Below, piece by piece: positions 1-9,826 of a stretch of 64,000 bases of DNA. The position numbers and the translations under genes are program-made. Location: contig CAVYAL010000002.1 in assembly GCA_963766505.1 (NCBI GenBank), positions 248,001-312,000 of the forward strand. Direction: 5' to 3'. The DNA comes from DATIRA01 sp963766505. Its GTDB lineage: Bacteria > Pseudomonadota > Gammaproteobacteria > Steroidobacterales > Steroidobacteraceae. Under the pieces are notes generated by a model. The model had not been told where the DNA came from, did no database searches, and saw nothing but the letters and a program-made list of their open reading frames with translations. Position 1 is the stretch's first letter. Every line of letters begins with the position of its first letter.

Positions 1-100
1 GCGACCCGACTGCGCATGGCGGGGTAATCGTTGCAGGATGCCCGACCGTGTTGATTGGTGGATGAGCCGACCGGATCCGGGCGGCTGGAGTCATTGAGCG

Positions 101-1528
101 ATGTTTCTGGTTCTCGAAATTACCAGTTCGAATGCCGCGGTCTTCGGAGCCGCGTCCAGGGCCGTCTTTTCGGTCAAGGGTGGAACGATCGGTCGCCGGG
201 CCGGCAACGACTGGGTGCTGCCGGACCCGCACGTATCCAGCCGGCATGCGCGCGTCAGGTCGGTCGGAGGCACGTTTTTCCTCGAGGACACCGAGAGCGC
301 CAACGGGGTCACCGTCAACGGCAGCAAGCTTCATCCGGGCGAGCCATTCCCGCTGAAGGAAGGGGACTCCATTTTCATCGACCCGTTCGAGATATCCGTG
401 CGGATATCGGTCACGATGCCTGGGGCGCAGACGCAGGTTCAGCCCAGAGCTCCGTCCAGCGGATCGGCGGGTCAGTTCGAGATCGGCGGCCCCGCCGGGA
501 CGCAGTCTCCGTCCGAACTGCCCTCGGTCGACGACCTGCTCGGCAACACACCGACGCCGGCTCAGTCGCCCGCGGTTCAGGGCTCCGCTGAGGGGCCGGG
601 TCTTGCCGACATCGTCGGCGCCGATGCCGGCGCAATCCCCGCCGACTTCAATCCGTTGCTGGACTCACCGGCCGCGCGCGCGCCCGCGGCACCCCGGCCT
701 TCCGGCCAGGACCTGCTCGGCAAGCCGGTGATCGGTGATGCGATGAACATCCCGCCACCCGTGCCGGCCGCGCCTCCGGCAGGCAGCCGGATCATTCCGA
801 CCAACTGGGAAGGCGGTGATGAACCCTCGGAACCGCCCTCGGAGGCAGCCTTGCCGGCAGCGGCACTCGCGCCTCCGTCGCCGCAAAGACGGTCCGCTGC
901 GCAGGCGGCGCCTGCCGCATCCGCCATCAGCGGCGACTTTGCGGCCCTGCTGCGCGGTGCCGGCCTGCAGGAGGAAGCCCTGTCTCCAGAAGTGCTCGCC
1001 CAGCTTGGACAGGTCCTGCGCGTCGTAGTGGACGGCCTGATGGTCGTATTGCGGGCCCGGGGCGAGATAAAGAACGAGTTCCGGCTGCAGCAGACGACCT
1101 TCAAGCCCCGGGAGAACAACCCGCTGAAGTTCTCGGCCAACGTGGAGGACGCGCTGCACAACCTGCTGGTCAAGCGCAACCCGGCCTACCTGGACACGCC
1201 AGCTGCGTTCGAAGACGCGTTCGCGGACGTCCGCTCGCATCAGCTGGCGATGCTGGCCGGCATGCGGGCGGCCTTCGAATACATGCTGGGCCGATTCGAC
1301 CCGCAGGCCCTTCGAGCACAGTTCGACGCAAAGCCCGGACGCAAGGTATCGCTCGGCTTCGGCGCCGGCGGCCGGTACTGGGACAGCTTCGAGGAGTACT
1401 ACAAGGAACTCACCAGCGACGCGGACGACTGCTTCCGGAGGCTGTTCGGCGACCAGTTCGCGCGCTCGTACGAGGAGCAGCTCAAGCAGCTGCGTGCGTC
1501 CGGACGACCGATGGATCCGCAGACGTGA
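101..1528 (+). CDS. tagH: T6SS forkhead-associated protein TagH (Fha)
   Basis: Cytoplasmic phosphothreonine reader that activates T6SS assembly after kinase signalling. The N-terminal FHA domain (about residues 5-100) keeps the binding residues: Gly31-Arg32, Asn36 and the Ser46-Ser47-Arg48-His49 loop. A Pro/Ala-rich linker (about 105-285) leads to a C-terminal helical domain (about 290-465) typical of T6SS FHA proteins. The ATG at 101 has GGAG about 10 nt upstream. The stop overlaps a possible GTG of the next gene, and tssJKLM follow on the same strand, so this belongs to one operon. With ppkA and pppA in the same cluster, the threonine-phosphorylation pathway is complete. Upstream T6SS genes are outside the window. 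Confidence 0.93.
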   Translation: MFLVLEITSSNAAVFGAASRAVFSVKGGTIGRRAGNDWVLPDPHVSSRHARVRSVGGTFFLEDTESANGVTVNGSKLHPGEPFPLKEGDSIFIDPFEISVRISVTMPGAQTQVQPRAPSSGSAGQFEIGGPAGTQSPSELPSVDDLLGNTPTPAQSPAVQGSAEGPGLADIVGADAGAIPADFNPLLDSPAARAPAAPRPSGQDLLGKPVIGDAMNIPPPVPAAPPAGSRIIPTNWEGGDEPSEPPSEAALPAAALAPPSPQRRSAAQAAPAASAISGDFAALLRGAGLQEEALSPEVLAQLGQVLRVVVDGLMVVLRARGEIKNEFRLQQTTFKPRENNPLKFSANVEDALHNLLVKRNPAYLDTPAAFEDAFADVRSHQLAMLAGMRAAFEYMLGRFDPQALRAQFDAKPGRKVSLGFGAGGRYWDSFEEYYKELTSDADDCFRRLFGDQFARSYEEQLKQLRASGRPMDPQT

Positions 1529-1560
1529 GAGCGGCGGCGGGAGCACTACGGGAGCAACAG

Positions 1561-2088
1561 GTGCTGATTCAGTATCCGAAGTCGCGACCAGCCGCCCTCG
1601 TGGTGATCGGCTGCATCTTGCTCGCGGCGGGCTGCGGCAAGCCCACCGTGATCGAGCCGCCACGTCCGGTCAATGTCGCGATCGAAGTGGGCGCATCGCC
1701 TGCGGCGAACCCGGACGCTGGCGGCCGGCCCTCGCCGACTGCAGTGCGCGTCTACCAGCTGGCCGACGGAGCCGCGTTCGCCGAAGCGGACCTGAACTCG
1801 CTCTGGACGGCCGAGGCGACGCTGCTCGGGGCGACCCTGATCGCTCGACAGGAGTTCCTGGTCGCACCGGGCGCGACCGAGCAGGCGAAGCTGACGCTGG
1901 ACCCGGCGACGCGGCTGATCGGCGTGGCGGCAGCCTTCCGGGACTTTCGCAGTGCGACCTGGCGGGTCACGAAGACGCTCCCACAGGGCGCTTCAGCGCC
2001 GACAGAATTCACCCTGAACATTTCGCTTGAGGCCAGGTCGCTCAGTGCGGACCTGCAGCCTCGGGTCACGGCCGAGGTGCAGAAGTGA
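1561..2088 (+). CDS. tssJ: T6SS outer-membrane lipoprotein TssJ
   Basis: Outer-membrane anchor of the T6SS membrane complex; in the family it contacts the periplasmic end of TssM. The product is about 175 aa with a lipoprotein signal: a hydrophobic core from about residue 11 and lipobox Leu-Ala-Ala-Gly-Cys with Cys25 as the lipidated residue. I chose GTG 1561 because GGGAG lies 6 nt upstream and it gives a normal-length signal peptide. GTG 1525, which overlaps the tagH stop, would add 12 residues before it. The mature part has the TssJ/VasD pattern (Val-Asn-Val-Ala-Ile-Glu, then Arg-Val-Tyr-Gln-Leu). The 3' end overlaps tssK by 4 nt, implying translational coupling. Confidence 0.9.
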   Translation: MLIQYPKSRPAALVVIGCILLAAGCGKPTVIEPPRPVNVAIEVGASPAANPDAGGRPSPTAVRVYQLADGAAFAEADLNSLWTAEATLLGATLIARQEFLVAPGATEQAKLTLDPATRLIGVAAAFRDFRSATWRVTKTLPQGASAPTEFTLNISLEARSLSADLQPRVTAEVQK

Positions 2089-3419
2089 CGATAAACAACA
2101 AGGTCATCTGGACGGAGGGACTGTTTCTCCGGCCCCAGCATTTCCAGCAGCAGGACCGCCACATGGAACGATACGTGGACCTGCGCAGTTCGGTCCTGCG
2201 TGCGAACGGGTGGGGCTTCACCGAACTGGAGTTCGAGCGTGACCTGCTTGCGACCGGCAAACTCGCGCTGCGGCGCGCGAGGGGCGTACTGCCCGACGGC
2301 ACTCCGTTCTGCATGCCGGATGACGACCCGCTCCCTCCAGCGCTTGAAGTGCCGGTCAACACGCGGGAGAGCAAGGTCTTCCTTGGCGTGCCGTTGCGGC
2401 GCCCCGGTGCGATGGAAATTGCGCAACCAGGTGCCACTGGAGAAATCACGCGCATGCTCCGGCAGGAACTCGAGGTCCGCGACAACTGCGGTGTCTCGGA
2501 CGACCCGGCGCTGATCGAGGTTGCAGGACTCAATGCCCGCCTGCTGATGGAAAACGGACCGCTCGACGAGTTCGCCTGCATTCCGATGGCACGGATCGTC
2601 GAGGTCCGGGCGGACAGGCAGGTGGTGCTCGATGACAACTTCATCCCGACCGTTGCGAAGGCGGCTGCGGCGACTCGCCTGGCGTCTTTTCTGCGGGAGC
2701 TCGATGGGCTGCTGCACCAGCGCGGCGAGGCCATCGGCGGGCGGGTCACGGCGGGTGGCCGAGGCGCGACGGCCGAGGTCGCCGACTACCTGATGCTGCA
2801 GGCAATCAATCGCTTCGAGCCGGTGGCTGCGCACCTGGCGCAGAGTGGCCACGTTCACCCGGAGGACCTGTTCTGCTTCGCGGCCTCGCTGGCCGGCGAG
2901 CTGTCGACCTACACTTTGGCGGCCAAGCGGCCAGCGGCGCTGGAGCCGTACCGGCACGATGATCTGCGCGCAAGCTTCGAACCGCTGTTCGGGGCCGTAC
3001 GCAGCGTCCTGAGCGCGGTGCTCGAGCAGTCCGCAGTCTCGATTCCGCTGGAAACCAAGCGATTCGGTATCCGGGTCGGAGTCGTACGCGATCGCTCGCT
3101 GCTCGACTCGGCGGTCTTCGTGCTGGCCGCGCGCGCTGACCTGCCGAGCGAGGAATTCAAGCGGATGTTCGTCTCGCAGGTCAAGGTCGGGCCGGTCGAG
3201 CGAATTGCGGACCTGGTGAACCTCGGCCTGCCCGGCATAGTGCAGCGCGCGATGCCCACGCCCCCGAGGCAGGTGCCTTACCACGCCGGGTTCCAGTATT
3301 TCGAAATGGAACAATCCGGCGAGCTCTGGCGTCAGCTTCACACCTCGGGCGGCATCGCCATCCATGCAGCCGGCGAGTTTCCGGGGCTGCAGATGGAACT
3401 CTGGGCGATCCGCGGGTAG
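2085..3419 (+). CDS. tssK: T6SS baseplate protein TssK
   Basis: Cytoplasmic baseplate subunit that links the baseplate to the TssL/TssM membrane complex. The 444-aa protein has the family's usual length and N-terminus (Lys-Val-Ile-Trp-Thr-Glu-Gly-Leu-Phe-Leu-Arg-Pro-Gln-His-Phe-Gln-Gln). It starts at a GTG that overlaps the tssJ stop by 4 nt. No signal peptide or membrane segment is present, as expected. tssL starts 5 nt after its stop. Confidence 0.96.
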   Translation: MTINNKVIWTEGLFLRPQHFQQQDRHMERYVDLRSSVLRANGWGFTELEFERDLLATGKLALRRARGVLPDGTPFCMPDDDPLPPALEVPVNTRESKVFLGVPLRRPGAMEIAQPGATGEITRMLRQELEVRDNCGVSDDPALIEVAGLNARLLMENGPLDEFACIPMARIVEVRADRQVVLDDNFIPTVAKAAAATRLASFLRELDGLLHQRGEAIGGRVTAGGRGATAEVADYLMLQAINRFEPVAAHLAQSGHVHPEDLFCFAASLAGELSTYTLAAKRPAALEPYRHDDLRASFEPLFGAVRSVLSAVLEQSAVSIPLETKRFGIRVGVVRDRSLLDSAVFVLAARADLPSEEFKRMFVSQVKVGPVERIADLVNLGLPGIVQRAMPTPPRQVPYHAGFQYFEMEQSGELWRQLHTSGGIAIHAAGEFPGLQMELWAIRG

Positions 3420-3424
3420 CAGCC

Positions 3425-4801
3425 ATGAGCAACGGGAACAGCGGGGGTCCGCCGGGCGATCGAACCGTCATCAAGCCGCGCCCGGGGGCCGGCCGACCGA
3501 GCGCGCCTGCAGGCACACCACCGCAGGCCCCACCGACTCCTACGCCATCACCGGGCGCCGCTGCGGGCGGCGCTGGGCCTGCCGCGGCCGGCAGCTGGCA
3601 GCGGGAAATGCCACGCATCGAGTTCGCGCAGGCCGGGCTCGACCCGCTGTTCCATGCGGCCGGTCCGCTGCTGCTGCTAGCCGGGCGACTTCGACATTCG
3701 ACACAGGCGGCCGACACGGCACACCTGCGGCAACAGCTGGTGCGCGAAGTGCGTGGTTTCGAGGAAAAGGCGCGCAACGGCGGCGTTCCGGCAGACCAGA
3801 TTGCAGCGGCCAGATACGCGCTCTGCGCGACGCTCGATGAAGCGATCCTGAGCACGCCCTGGGGTTCCAACAGCGACTGGGGCTCACAACCGCTGCTGGT
3901 GATCTTCCACCGCGAGACCTGGGGTGGCGAGAAATTCTTCCAGCTGCTCGAGCGTACCCAGGCCGATCCACGGCAGTATGCCGGCCTGCTGGAAGTGCTG
4001 TACGCCTGCCTGAGCCTCGGCTTCGCCGGCAAGTTCGCGCTGGATCCGCAGGGCCAGATGCAGCGCGATCGGCTGCAGCACGAGTTGTACGAGCGCATCC
4101 GGTCGCTCAGGGGACAGCCGCCGCCCGCACTGTCCGAGCACTGGGAAGGGGTACAGGACCGTACGAACCCGCTGCTGCGTTTCGTGCCGCTGTGGGTGGT
4201 CGCTGCCGCCGGCCTGGCGGTCCTCGCCGGCGTCTACCTCTATTACAGGGCGCAGCTCGCGAATCGCGCCGAACCCGTCTACGCCGCGCTGTCGCAGGTC
4301 GGCGTGCAGAGCTTCGCCGCCTCCGCGCCCGCGCCTGTTCCGGCGGTTGCACCGCAGACGACGCTGAAGCGCCTGCTTGCGAGCGAGGAGCAGCAGGGCG
4401 CGCTCGAGGTGGCGGAGGATGGTGCGCGCTCGACGGTCACGATACTGGGCACCGACCTGTTCGCATCCGGCAGCGCGCGGCTCAACCCACAGTACCTCTC
4501 GACGCTCGCCGCAATCGGGGCGGCATTGAACGAGCTGCCGGGCCCCGTGCTCGTCGTCGGCCACACCGATGACCAGCCGATACGATCCTTCAAGTACCAG
4601 AACAACTACGAACTTTCCGCGGACCGCGCGGCGGCGGTAGTCGCCGAACTCGAGGCCACGTTGAACGAACCTGCACGCCTGCGCTCGACCGGCGTCGGCG
4701 CGTCCCAGCCGAGGTTCCTGCCGCCGGAGACGCCGGAAAACCGTGCGCGTAACCGGCGGGTGGAGATCGTTCACATTGCCGGCGGGACGGTCGGGCCATG
4801 A
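3425..4801 (+). CDS. tssL: T6SS inner-membrane protein TssL with OmpA-like peptidoglycan-binding domain
   Basis: Membrane-complex subunit of 458 aa. After a Pro/Gly-rich cytoplasmic leader comes a DotU/IcmH domain (about 60-240), one transmembrane segment (about 250-272), and a periplasmic OmpA-like domain (about 330-458) with the Gly-His-Thr-Asp-Asp and Asn-Arg-Arg-Val-Glu-Ile motifs that bind peptidoglycan. This is the long, self-anchoring form of TssL. The leader carries Asp12-Arg13-Thr14-Val-Ile-Lys-Pro, which resembles the phospho-threonine site described for Agrobacterium TssL. The stop overlaps the tssM ATG by 4 nt. Confidence 0.95.
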   Translation: MSNGNSGGPPGDRTVIKPRPGAGRPSAPAGTPPQAPPTPTPSPGAAAGGAGPAAAGSWQREMPRIEFAQAGLDPLFHAAGPLLLLAGRLRHSTQAADTAHLRQQLVREVRGFEEKARNGGVPADQIAAARYALCATLDEAILSTPWGSNSDWGSQPLLVIFHRETWGGEKFFQLLERTQADPRQYAGLLEVLYACLSLGFAGKFALDPQGQMQRDRLQHELYERIRSLRGQPPPALSEHWEGVQDRTNPLLRFVPLWVVAAAGLAVLAGVYLYYRAQLANRAEPVYAALSQVGVQSFAASAPAPVPAVAPQTTLKRLLASEEQQGALEVAEDGARSTVTILGTDLFASGSARLNPQYLSTLAAIGAALNELPGPVLVVGHTDDQPIRSFKYQNNYELSADRAAAVVAELEATLNEPARLRSTGVGASQPRFLPPETPENRARNRRVEIVHIAGGTVGP

Positions 4802-7800
4802 AGAAACTGCTGCTGAACCGCTGGTTCCTCGGGACCATTGGCATCGCGCTGCTGGCGCTCGTCCTTTGGTTCCTGGGACCGTATTTCGCATTCGGGGACT
4901 ATCGCCCGCTCGCAAGCGTGCTCGGTCGCGTGATCGCGATCCTGGTGCTCTTCACGGTGTGGATCGCCGTCCTGCAGTGGCAATACCTGCGCGCGCTGCG
5001 CGCAAGTCGCAAGCTCGCGAGCGAGGTCGCAGAGCAGGTCGATGCACCGGCCGTAGAGCAGAAGAAGCCTGCGGAACCGGCGGACGCGGCGCAGCTGCGA
5101 CAGCGATTCGACGATGCGATCGCCAGGCTCCGGAAGGACCGCAAGGGGCGGGGCGGCCTCTACACGCTGCCGTGGTACGTGATCATCGGCCCCCCGGGCT
5201 CGGGCAAGACCACGGCGCTGGTGAATTCGGGACTGCGTTTTCCGATGGAACAGGAGCACGGAAAACGCGCCGTCCAGGGCATCGGCGGAACCCGCAACTG
5301 CGACTGGTGGTTCACGGACGAGGCGATCCTGCTGGATACCGCCGGCCGGTACACCACGCAGGATTCGGACCAGATCGCCGACGGCGCGGGCTGGGCGCAG
5401 TTCCTCCAGCTGCTGAAACGTCACCGCCGTCGCCAGCCGATCAACGGCGTCCTGGTGGCCTACAGCGCATCGGACCTGCTGACCCGCTCGGAGCAGGAAT
5501 TCGACGGGGACATCAATGCGATCCGGCAACGCATCGACGAACTGAACCGCAATCTTGGCATCTCCATGCCGGTCTACCTGCTGGTCACCAAGGCCGACCT
5601 GATCGCGGGGTTCCGGGAGTTTTTCGACGACCTCGATGCGGCCGGCCGCGCCCAGGTCTGGGGCGTGACTTTTCCGCTAGAGGACAGCCAATCCGGCCGG
5701 GCACTCGGCAGCGTGGGACCGGAATTCGACGCGCTGACCGACCGGCTCAATCGCGGCCTGCTGGGCCGGTTGCAGCTGGAGCGGGATCCCCGGCGCCGCT
5801 CCATGCTGTTCGCGTTCCCGCAGCAGTTCAGCGCGCTGAAGCCCCGGCTCGAGAAGCTCGTGGGCGAGACCTTCGGCGGCACCGGGTTCGACCGCCGGTC
5901 GTTCCTCAGGGGTGTCTATTTCACCAGCGGCACGCAGGAAGGTACGCCGATCGATCGGCTGCTGGGCTCCTTGTCCCAGTCGCTGGGCATCTCGACGGAC
6001 TCCCGCCAGCTGGTCGGCGAAAAAGGTCGCGCGTATTTCATCGAGCGACTGCTGAAGGAGGTCGTACTGCAGGAATCCGGGCTCGCAGGTTCGGATCGCA
6101 AGGCGACGCTTCGCAAGGCGACGCTGCACCTGGCGGCCTACGGCGCTGTCGCCGCCCTGGTGGTCGCAGGGCTGATCGCGATGACGGTCAGCTACCGGAA
6201 GAACCTCGCCTACCTCGGGGACGTGGAGGCAGCGGCAAGCCGACTGTCAGAGGCTGGCGCCGCTCCGGCCGGCGGCGGACCCGCCGACATCACGCAGTGG
6301 CTGCCGCGACTCGATGCGGTGCGTGCCGTCGTGGACTCGGCGGAGCAGGGCGGTCGCGCTGCGCCCTGGTCGATGCGATCCGGCTTGTACCAGGGTCGTG
6401 CCGCAAGCGCGGCGGCCCGCCAGGCGTATGCACGCGAACTGAACGCGTCGCTGGTTCCCCAGCTCGGACAGTCCTTCGCCGACCGTATCAACGAGCTCTC
6501 GGCAGATCCTGACAAGCTCTACGAGTACCTGAAGGCATACCTGATGCTGGGCGAACCGGAACGTCTCGATCCCGGGCAGATGATGTTCCTCGCGCGGCAT
6601 GAGTGGGACCGGGCCTACGCAGATCGCCCGGAAATACGCGAGTCACTTGCGGCGCACCTCGAGGCGCTGCTGGCCGACGAGCGGCTCAATCCACTGACGC
6701 TCGATGAGGCGCTGGTTGCCAGGGCGAGGAACTCCCTGCGCGCGGCAACTCCGGCATCGCTCGCCTACAGCCGCCTCAAGCTGCTTTTCACCGGCGACCA
6801 GTACAAGCCCTTGCGGCTCGACCGGGAGGTCCAGGGGATCGAGTCCGTTTTCAGGCGGCGCAGTGGCCGGAGCCTGTCGGAACCCTTCCCGGCGCTGTAC
6901 ACGAAGGAGGTGTTCCGCGAAATAAGCGGCACCGGGACCGCCGAGATCGCCAAGCGACTTCAAGGGGACTCATGGGTGTTCGGCGACGACGAATCGGTCA
7001 GGGAGGCATCAGGGCGGCTCATCTACGACGTGCTCGCGCTGTACGAATCCGACTACATCGATGCCTGGGACGAATTGCTTGCCGACCTGGTGCGGGTGCC
7101 GCTCGGAGCGGATCCGCAGGAGGCCAGCCGCATTCTGGGGATACTCGGCAGCGGCGGCTCCCCGCTCAAGGTGCTGCTGTCGATCGTCAGCGACAATACC
7201 CAGCTGAGCCAGGCCGAGGACGCAGCGGGCGGTGCCTCCGTCGCGGAGAAGCTGGCCGACAAGGCTGCAGGCAAGGCAGCCCAGTCGTCGCTCGGGAAGA
7301 TCCTGATGGACGACGCTGCGGCAGGAGCCACCGCAGCATCGAAAAAGCCCGGCGAACTCGTGACCGAGCACTTCGCGGACCTGCACAGGCTGCTCGAAGG
7401 ACCGCCCGGCCAGGCGCCGATCGACCGCACGGTCGGCCTGCTCGGCCAGATGTCGCAGTGCCTCGGGCGCATGGGAGACGCAGTCGGCACGGCGGGCGCT
7501 GCCCAGTCGCTGACCTCGGGCGGATGCTCGGACCTCGCGCGCGCGCTGGAGATCGAGGCGGGCCAGCTTCCGGCGGGGGCGGCCGGCGTGGTCGGATCGC
7601 TGGCCGGCGAAACCCAGGCCGTCGTGCGCCAGCAGGCGAAGGGGGAACTCGCCGACCTGTACAAGAGCCAGGTCGTCGCGGAATGTGAAGCTATCGTAAA
7701 CGGGCGTTACCCGTTCAGTCCTCGCGCAGGCGTCGACGTGCCAGTTGCGGACTTCGCCCGGTTGTTCGGGGCCGGCGGCGTTTTCGATGCCTTCTTCAAC

Positions 7801-8331
7801 TCGCAGCTGGCTCCGTTCGTCGACACCAGCGGCCAGCGCTGGCGCTGGCGGGAGGCCGCGGGCGGCTCGCTGGGACTCCCGGGCAGCATCCTGGCGCAGT
7901 TCGAGATGGTGAACAGGATCCGGCAGCAGTTCTTCCGGCCCGGCGGCGTCGAACCGGAACTGCGCTTCACGATTTCGCCGGAATACCTGGACGCGAGCGC
8001 CCGGAAGTTCACGCTGGAGCTCAACGGTCAGCGGCTCGAGTACAGTCATGGGCCGCAGCAGCGCTGGGCTGGCAAGTGGCCGAGCGAAGCCAGCGAGCAG
8101 GTCGTCGTATCGTTCGACACGGGGACCGGTCCGGGTCCGAGCCGCGTCTACCAGGGACCTTGGGCCGTGTTCCGCTTCATCGACGATTCCGCCTTGTCGC
8201 CGCAGACGGACACCCGTTTCCTGCTGACCGTGTCGGCCGGTGGTCAGACGGCACGGTTGCTGCTGGACGCCAGTTCGATCAGGAATCCCTTTGCCGACCC
8301 TCTGCTCGGCAGGTTCAAGTGCCGTGGCTGA
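4798..8331 (+). CDS. tssM: T6SS membrane-complex protein TssM (IcmF)
   Basis: Core inner-membrane component of 1177 aa, the normal size for the family. Two N-terminal transmembrane segments (about 8-32 and 40-62) are followed by a cytoplasmic NTPase-like domain with Walker A Gly-Pro-Pro-Gly-Ser-Gly-Lys-Thr-Thr at 131-139 and Asp-Thr-Ala-Gly as Walker B. A third membrane segment lies at about 443-466. The rest is the long periplasmic IcmF domain, ending in the beta-rich region that contacts TssJ. Walker A is intact, so ATP or GTP binding is plausible. The next gene starts 3 nt after the stop. Confidence 0.97.
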   Translation: MKKLLLNRWFLGTIGIALLALVLWFLGPYFAFGDYRPLASVLGRVIAILVLFTVWIAVLQWQYLRALRASRKLASEVAEQVDAPAVEQKKPAEPADAAQLRQRFDDAIARLRKDRKGRGGLYTLPWYVIIGPPGSGKTTALVNSGLRFPMEQEHGKRAVQGIGGTRNCDWWFTDEAILLDTAGRYTTQDSDQIADGAGWAQFLQLLKRHRRRQPINGVLVAYSASDLLTRSEQEFDGDINAIRQRIDELNRNLGISMPVYLLVTKADLIAGFREFFDDLDAAGRAQVWGVTFPLEDSQSGRALGSVGPEFDALTDRLNRGLLGRLQLERDPRRRSMLFAFPQQFSALKPRLEKLVGETFGGTGFDRRSFLRGVYFTSGTQEGTPIDRLLGSLSQSLGISTDSRQLVGEKGRAYFIERLLKEVVLQESGLAGSDRKATLRKATLHLAAYGAVAALVVAGLIAMTVSYRKNLAYLGDVEAAASRLSEAGAAPAGGGPADITQWLPRLDAVRAVVDSAEQGGRAAPWSMRSGLYQGRAASAAARQAYARELNASLVPQLGQSFADRINELSADPDKLYEYLKAYLMLGEPERLDPGQMMFLARHEWDRAYADRPEIRESLAAHLEALLADERLNPLTLDEALVARARNSLRAATPASLAYSRLKLLFTGDQYKPLRLDREVQGIESVFRRRSGRSLSEPFPALYTKEVFREISGTGTAEIAKRLQGDSWVFGDDESVREASGRLIYDVLALYESDYIDAWDELLADLVRVPLGADPQEASRILGILGSGGSPLKVLLSIVSDNTQLSQAEDAAGGASVAEKLADKAAGKAAQSSLGKILMDDAAAGATAASKKPGELVTEHFADLHRLLEGPPGQAPIDRTVGLLGQMSQCLGRMGDAVGTAGAAQSLTSGGCSDLARALEIEAGQLPAGAAGVVGSLAGETQAVVRQQAKGELADLYKSQVVAECEAIVNGRYPFSPRAGVDVPVADFARLFGAGGVFDAFFNSQLAPFVDTSGQRWRWREAAGGSLGLPGSILAQFEMVNRIRQQFFRPGGVEPELRFTISPEYLDASARKFTLELNGQRLEYSHGPQQRWAGKWPSEASEQVVVSFDTGTGPGPSRVYQGPWAVFRFIDDSALSPQTDTRFLLTVSAGGQTARLLLDASSIRNPFADPLLGRFKCRG

Positions 8332-8334
8332 GCG

Positions 8335-9810
8335 ATGAGCACGGCAATTCCTGTCGGCTTCTACGGCAAGCTGCCGATGCTCGGTGATTTCGTCGGTCGG
8401 CGGGTTCCCGAAAGGATCGTCGAGGCCTGGGATGGCTGGCTGCAGCGGGCCGTCGCAGCGAGCCAGGCGTCGCTCGGAGAGCGATGGCTGGAGCTGTACC
8501 TGACGGCGCCGATGTGGCGCTTTTTCGCCCACCGGGGCGTATTGGCCGAGCAGGCGGTCGCCGGCGTGATGTTCCCGAGCGTGGACCGGGTCGGGCGTTA
8601 TTTTCCGTTCACGGTCTTCGCCTCGCTGCCCGACGATGCGGTCGGTCTGATCGTCGCGGATCGATGCGCGGGCTGGTTCGAACGGGTCGAGGACCTGGTG
8701 CTGGCGCAGCTGGAAGAGGAAAACAGGGGCGTCGAGGATTTCGAGCAGGCGCTTTCGGCCACCGGCGCGATACTCGAGTCGGCGCTTGCAGCCGTTTCGC
8801 GCTCCAGCTGGCGAACCGGTTTTCCCGAGCTGAACGGCGCGAGCCCGGACCACCTCCACCTGCCGCTGGGCCAGCAGCTCGATGTCGGACCAACGGCACT
8901 GACGTGGCTGGAGCAGTCGCTGGTTCGCTCCGCCGGCACGCCGGTGTACTGGTGGAGCGGTGGATCGAACGTGGTGAGTCCTTGCTGGCTCGTTACCCGG
9001 GGCCTGCCCGATCCGCTCGCATTCAGCTCGATGCTGGCCGGCGACTGGCACGAGTGGCCATGGACCTCGTGCGAAACTCAGGCTGCAGATGCAGTGCCCG
9101 CTTCTCCTCTGCACATGGAGTCGGCCGGCTCGACGCATCCGGGCAAGCTGCGCGACGAAAACCAGGACGCGTTCGTCAGTCGCCCCGAGGAGGGGCTCTG
9201 GGCGGTCGCGGACGGGATGGGAGGACATGCGGAAGGGCAGGTCGCCAGCCAGATGGTGCGTGATGCACTGACGAACGTCCCGCCCCGAGCCTCGCTTGCC
9301 GAATCGATCACGGCGGTCAAGGATGCTCTCGCAGAGGTGAACGAATACCTGCACTCGATGTCGCTGCGCCGCGTCAACCCCGTGGTGAGCGGCACGACCG
9401 TGGTCGCGATGCTCGTGCGCGGCACGCGCGGGGTCTGCCTCTGGGCCGGCGACAGCCGGCTCTACCGGCTGCGCGACGCGGCGCTGGAGCAGCTCACCGC
9501 GGACCACAGCGAAGCAGAGGAGGCAGCAGAAGCGGCACAGGCCCCGAGATCGAACGTGATCACTCGTGCGATCGGTGGTCGCGACGGGCTGGAACTCGAC
9601 CAGCTCAGCTTCGATGTGCGGCTCGGAGACCGGTTCCTGCTCTGCAGCGACGGACTCTACAGGGACGTCCCGCCGGCCAGGATAGGTGAATTGCTGCACC
9701 ACGGCGATTCGACCACGACCGCCGGCACCCTGATAGAGCACGCGCTGCGTGGCGAGGCGGCCGACAACATCACTGTGGTCGTGGTGGACGCCCAGCCGAG
9801 TGCCGTCTGA
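8335..9810 (+). CDS. TagF-PppA fusion: T6SS repressor plus PP2C-type phosphatase
   Basis: A 491-aa bifunctional regulator. Residues about 1-240 are a TagF/SciT domain (Gly-Phe-Tyr-Gly-Lys-Leu-Pro near the start, then Phe-Pro-Phe-Thr-Val). Residues about 261-488 are a PP2C phosphatase with the metal-binding motifs Asp-Glu-Asn-Gln-Asp, Asp-Gly-Met-Gly-Gly-His, Gly-Asp-Ser-Arg-Leu-Tyr, Cys-Ser-Asp-Gly-Leu and Asp-Asn-Ile-Thr-Val. In the family, PppA removes the phosphate placed by PpkA, and TagF represses T6SS by binding Fha. The two are separate genes in Pseudomonas but fused in Agrobacterium. Position between tssM and ppkA supports the role. Confidence 0.93.
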   Translation: MSTAIPVGFYGKLPMLGDFVGRRVPERIVEAWDGWLQRAVAASQASLGERWLELYLTAPMWRFFAHRGVLAEQAVAGVMFPSVDRVGRYFPFTVFASLPDDAVGLIVADRCAGWFERVEDLVLAQLEEENRGVEDFEQALSATGAILESALAAVSRSSWRTGFPELNGASPDHLHLPLGQQLDVGPTALTWLEQSLVRSAGTPVYWWSGGSNVVSPCWLVTRGLPDPLAFSSMLAGDWHEWPWTSCETQAADAVPASPLHMESAGSTHPGKLRDENQDAFVSRPEEGLWAVADGMGGHAEGQVASQMVRDALTNVPPRASLAESITAVKDALAEVNEYLHSMSLRRVNPVVSGTTVVAMLVRGTRGVCLWAGDSRLYRLRDAALEQLTADHSEAEEAAEAAQAPRSNVITRAIGGRDGLELDQLSFDVRLGDRFLLCSDGLYRDVPPARIGELLHHGDSTTTAGTLIEHALRGEAADNITVVVVDAQPSAV

Positions 9811-9826
9811 AACCGGCCCTTCTCCG

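Noticed and set aside
1752..3365. 537-codon minus-strand frame across tssJ/tssK
   Set aside because: Shadow of tssK; the + strand has clear family motifs and overlapping operon starts.
9749..9826. Upstream ATG start for ppkA
   Set aside because: It would overlap the phosphatase coding region by 62 nt and adds residues without similarity; ATG 9827 fits better.
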